Shown: piece after piece, positions 4,804-7,541 of the stretch | How positions within the stretch are numbered: position 1 is the stretch's first letter | Layout of the letters: every line of letters begins with the position of its first letter | DNA from: Nanosynbacter sp. | Lineage (GTDB): Bacteria > Patescibacteriota > Saccharimonadia > Saccharimonadales > Saccharimonadaceae | Assembly: GCA_015257635.1 (NCBI GenBank) | Contig: JABZJU010000017.1 | Coordinates: 1-7,541, forward strand | Reading direction: 5' to 3' | DNA: 7,541 nucleotides | Notes under the pieces: model-generated | Databases searched by the model: none | Seen by the model: the letters and a program-made list of their open reading frames with translations, nothing else | What the model was told of the DNA's origin: nothing | Position numbers and translations under genes: made by a program

Positions 4804-6306
4804 ATGGCTACACTTCAAGATTATCGCAATGAACGACTACGAAAACTGGAAACATTACGTCAATTAGGCGTTGAACCATATCCAGCAAAATCAGAACGAA
4901 CTCACACTTGTGCTGAGGTTTTGTCTAAGTATGATGAGCTAGCTGGTAAGGAAGTTGTTGTTGCGGGTCGTGTGGCGTCTATTCGCAGTTTTGGTAAATT
5001 GGCATTTATTAAATTACGCGATCAATCTGGTGATGTGCAGCTTTACTTGCAGCGTGATGACGTGGCGGAATTAGATGCTGCGCGCGGTGTGCTTGGAATG
5101 AAGCAACTTAAATTGCTGGACACGGGCGATTTTATTGAGGCGAAGGGCGTAATGACCACCACACAAACGGGCGAAAAATCCGTTGGTGTGCGCGAACTTA
5201 GATTGTTGACCAAATCATTAAGGCCAATGCCAGAAAAATTAGAGAATAAGGAAGAGCGCTTGCGTCGACGTTATGTTGATATGAATGTCAATCCTGAAGT
5301 TCGCGAGCGATTTATTCGCCGAAGTAAGTTTTGGCAGGCAACGCGAGATTATTTGAATAACCATGGATTTATTGAGATTAATGTTCCTGTTTTGGAGCAC
5401 ACCACTGGCGGTGCGGACGCGAACCCATTTGTGACGCATATGGATGCGCTGGGCGATCAGCAGTTTTATTTGCGAATTAGCCACGAATTACCATTGAAGC
5501 GATTGATTGGTGCTGGATTTGAAAAAGTTTATGACCTGGGTCCGCGTTTTCGTAATGAAAATTACTCTGACGAGCATTTGCCAGAGCATATCGCTATGGA
5601 ATGGTACGCGGCTTATTGGGACTGGAAACAGGGAATGCGTTTCATGGAGTCGATGTATAAAGATGTGCTTCAGAAGACTTTTGGTACTTTGCAATTCCAA
5701 TTGGGCAAGTTCAACGTCGATATGAGTGGCGAGTGGGAAGTTTGGGATTATGCTGAGGTTATTTGCAAGCATTACGGAATCGATGTTTATAACACGACGA
5801 TTGAAGAAGTTGCCGCTAAACTGAAAGAGTATAATTTGGAAGTTGAAAAAACTGATTCTATTCCACGCAGTATTGATAAATTATGGAAGAATATTCGTAA
5901 AGACGTTGCTGGTCCGGTTTGGTTGGTGAATACGCCGAAGTTTATTAGTCCGCTGTCAAAGACTAATCCGGAAAATCCAGAGACGGTGGAGCGTTTTCAG
6001 CCGGTGATCGCTGGTTCGGAATTGGGTAATGGATTCTCTGAGCTTAATGATCCGATTGACCAGCTAAATCGTTTTCTTGAGCAGCAGCAAATGCGTGACG
6101 CTGGTGATGAAGAGGCGATGATGCTTGATATTGATTACGTTGAGATGCTGGAATATGGAATGCCGCCGGCTTGTGGTTGGGGATATTCTGAAAGGGTATT
6201 TTGGATTTTCGAGGGCGTTACAGCGCGCGAAGGTGTGCCATTCCCACAGCTTAAGAGCGAAATTGACGAAACAACTCGGGCAATTTATCCGCAAGTCAAC
6301 TTGTAA
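4804..6306 (+). CDS. lysS: Lysine-tRNA ligase, class II, divergent
   Basis: A class II LysRS of 500 residues that charges tRNA-Lys. The N-terminal OB-fold anticodon domain covers about 48-135 (VVVAGRVASIRSFGKLAFIKLRD and on), then the linker RRRYVDM (154-160). Motif 1 region is GFIEINVPVLEHTTGGADANPFVTH (188-212). Motif 2 is RFRNENYSDEHLPEHIAMEWYAAY (248-271). The lysine-pocket residues known from E. coli LysU appear conserved with identical spacing: Glu228, Arg250, Glu266, Tyr268, Asn409, Phe411 and Glu413 (GSELGNGFSELNDP). Motif 3, GWGYSER (458-464), is unusual: it is one residue shorter than the normal GLGIGIDR and has Glu before the Arg. The tail EGVPFPQL replaces the usual IRDVxLFP. ATG 4804 is the only sensible start; it lacks a ribosome site and follows an extended -10 box. 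Lysine specificity is likely but rests on the pocket residues. Confidence 0.9.
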   Translation: MATLQDYRNERLRKLETLRQLGVEPYPAKSERTHTCAEVLSKYDELAGKEVVVAGRVASIRSFGKLAFIKLRDQSGDVQLYLQRDDVAELDAARGVLGMKQLKLLDTGDFIEAKGVMTTTQTGEKSVGVRELRLLTKSLRPMPEKLENKEERLRRRYVDMNVNPEVRERFIRRSKFWQATRDYLNNHGFIEINVPVLEHTTGGADANPFVTHMDALGDQQFYLRISHELPLKRLIGAGFEKVYDLGPRFRNENYSDEHLPEHIAMEWYAAYWDWKQGMRFMESMYKDVLQKTFGTLQFQLGKFNVDMSGEWEVWDYAEVICKHYGIDVYNTTIEEVAAKLKEYNLEVEKTDSIPRSIDKLWKNIRKDVAGPVWLVNTPKFISPLSKTNPENPETVERFQPVIAGSELGNGFSELNDPIDQLNRFLEQQQMRDAGDEEAMMLDIDYVEMLEYGMPPACGWGYSERVFWIFEGVTAREGVPFPQLKSEIDETTRAIYPQVNL

Positions 6307-6309
6307 TTT

Positions 6310-6318
6310 TGCTATAAT
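6310..6318 (+). promoter_or_regulatory. Extended -10 promoter of the DUF2207 gene, predicting a leaderless mRNA
   Basis: TGC-TATAAT starts 4 nt after the lysS stop codon and ends 6 nt before ATG 6325. With standard spacing the +1 base is the A of the ATG itself. No Shine-Dalgarno site is present. The 11-mer TGCTATAATTA is identical to that before lysS (4785-4795). No -35 is visible at 17 bp (CGCAAG). Confidence 0.75.
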
Positions 6319-6324
6319 TAAAGC

Positions 6325-7541
6325 ATGAAACGTTTTCTTTTGGGACTGCTAACTGTTGGGCTATTGCTGGCTGGGTCTGGCAAAATGGCGTTTGCGACAC
6401 GCTCGACGGATAATTTTACTATCACAAAATTTGATGCGGAATATTCGCTGAGTCGCGACTCTGATAATCGATCAAAATTGGAAACTACTTGGCGAATTAC
6501 GGCTAATTTTCCGCCGAACCAAAATCGGGGAATCGCGCCAGTTTTCGTTAAGAAGTACGATAATCACTCGACGAATTTTTCATTGCAATCTGTAACTGAT
6601 GAAAATGGTACGTCGCTCGAATATTCTTGGAATGATGATGAGCTAAGGATTGGTAATAAAAATACTTACGTGGAAGGCGAGAAAACTTATATTATTAAAT
6701 TTACACAGCGTGACGTAACTAAGAATTATGGCGATACGGGGCGTGATGAATTCTATTGGGATGTAATCGGTGACGAATGGCGCGTCCCGATGGAAAATGT
6801 GCAAATTTCCGTGAAACTTGATGAGTCTTTGGTTGCGGCAAGGCAGGGGAAGGCTTTTTGTTATGTTGGCAGTCGAGGTTCGACGACGCAATGCGACTTG
6901 ACCGAAGATAAGGGTTGGATTGCTGTAAAAATAGATAAATTGAGTCGTCGACAAGGCGTAACTGTGGCAGTTGGATTTAAGAGTGGGACTTTTTCTGGAT
7001 ATCATGAAACGCTGATGGAAAAGTTGATTGGAATTTGGAACTTGATGCAGATTTTGGCTTATACAATCGCGACACCTTTGGCAATTTTTCTAATAATTCG
7101 ATATATGCGGCTAGTCGGCAGAGAGAAGGAGCTAAAACCGATTCCACCGGAATATTTGCCGCCAGAAGATATTAGTGTTTTGATGTCGACATATGTTTTG
7201 AAAAAATACGATCCATTCAAGGTTAAAGGCTTGCCAAAGGTCGCGCAATTATTAGACCTGGCAGTTCGGCATTATATTAAAATTTATGAAGTGAAAAAAT
7301 CTTCGTTGTTTAGCGGTGCGCAATATGAGATTGAGATTATTAAAGATTTGCAAGAACTTAAAGCCGAGGAAATTGAAATTATCCAGGATATGTTCGACAG
7401 TCCATCTATTCCAAAGCCAGGTCAACGCCTAAATCTGAAAAATCTTCAAAATAATATAAAATACATGACGCGAACACGTGACGATGATAAAAATCTGGAG
7501 ACGCTAGCCAGAGAGAAATATGGTTTATGCGAGCAAAATCC
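6325..7541 (+). CDS. DUF2207-family predicted membrane protein, 3' truncated by window
   Basis: The frame is open from ATG 6325 to the window edge, giving 405 residues without a stop. Residues 1-24 look like a signal peptide: KR, a hydrophobic core FLLGLLTVGLLLAG, and AFA before the cleavage point. A secreted beta-rich domain (about 25-230) follows. Its DUF2207-like marks are FTQRDVTKNYGDTGRDEFYWDVIGDEWRVP-type residues (around 142-155) and the CYVGSRGS...C block with Cys179 and Cys190, a possible disulfide. One TM segment lies at about 237-258, then a cytoplasmic part with a proline-rich linker (IPPEYLPPEDIS) and a mixed-charge region (KAEEIEIIQDMF). Family members are usually over 500 residues with further TM helices and often a Gly-rich tail, which would lie beyond the edge. 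The family has no established function; a surface or envelope role is inference. Confidence 0.82.
   Translation, partial: MKRFLLGLLTVGLLLAGSGKMAFATRSTDNFTITKFDAEYSLSRDSDNRSKLETTWRITANFPPNQNRGIAPVFVKKYDNHSTNFSLQSVTDENGTSLEYSWNDDELRIGNKNTYVEGEKTYIIKFTQRDVTKNYGDTGRDEFYWDVIGDEWRVPMENVQISVKLDESLVAARQGKAFCYVGSRGSTTQCDLTEDKGWIAVKIDKLSRRQGVTVAVGFKSGTFSGYHETLMEKLIGIWNLMQILAYTIATPLAIFLIIRYMRLVGREKELKPIPPEYLPPEDISVLMSTYVLKKYDPFKVKGLPKVAQLLDLAVRHYIKIYEVKKSSLFSGAQYEIEIIKDLQELKAEEIEIIQDMFDSPSIPKPGQRLNLKNLQNNIKYMTRTRDDDKNLETLAREKYGLCEQN

Noticed and set aside
6263..6268. TTGACG as a -35 for the DUF2207 promoter
   Set aside because: It is about 44 bp upstream of the -10 box, far outside the workable spacer length, and lies inside the lysS coding region.
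6643..7005. Antisense ORF of 120 codons opposite the DUF2207 gene
   Set aside because: The + strand frame has a signal peptide, family motifs and continuous coding character; the antisense frame has none.
1..7541. A novel defence or mobile system
   Set aside because: Every gene body apart from the left-edge fragment belongs to a known family; no transposase, integrase, toxin-antitoxin pair, CRISPR repeat or long repeat was found.

Overview
The window reads as one compact, mostly co-directional housekeeping block on the + strand. It looks like a small-genome bacterium of the Patescibacteria (CPR) radiation, most likely Saccharibacteria (TM7). That placement is an inference from protein features: a proline-tRNA ligase without the editing insertion, a divergent class II lysine-tRNA ligase, a DUF2207 membrane protein, very tight gene packing, and no cdsA or dxr beside uppS. 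TGA is used as an ordinary stop (first two genes), which argues against the UGA=Gly code of Gracilibacteria and Absconditabacteria.

Layout. Positions 3-4169 form a tightly packed run: the 3' end of an unassigned gene, uppS (8-nt overlap), an RseP-type site-2 protease (4-nt overlap), a CPBP-family membrane protease (about 20-nt overlap) and proS (11-nt gap). This resembles a stripped-down version of the widespread uppS-cdsA-dxr-rseP-proS order. A 132-nt gap follows, holding a near-consensus extended -10 promoter and a possibly structured leader for greA (4302-4757). lysS (4804-6306) follows after 46 nt. A DUF2207 secreted/membrane protein starts at 6325 and runs off the window end.

How the parts relate. 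UppS makes the lipid carrier for cell-wall precursors. RseP and the CPBP protein are two unrelated intramembrane proteases encoded in overlapping frames. ProS, GreA and LysS serve translation and transcription elongation. The DUF2207 protein is probably a surface or membrane protein.

The most noteworthy signal is regulatory. uppS, proS and greA have clear Shine-Dalgarno (SD) sequences. lysS and the DUF2207 gene have none, and instead carry the same 11-mer, TGCTATAATTA (an extended -10 box), so close to the ATG that their transcripts should be leaderless or nearly so. No RNA genes, CRISPR arrays, insertion sequences or intrinsic terminators were seen. I found no convincing new multi-gene defence or mobile system.
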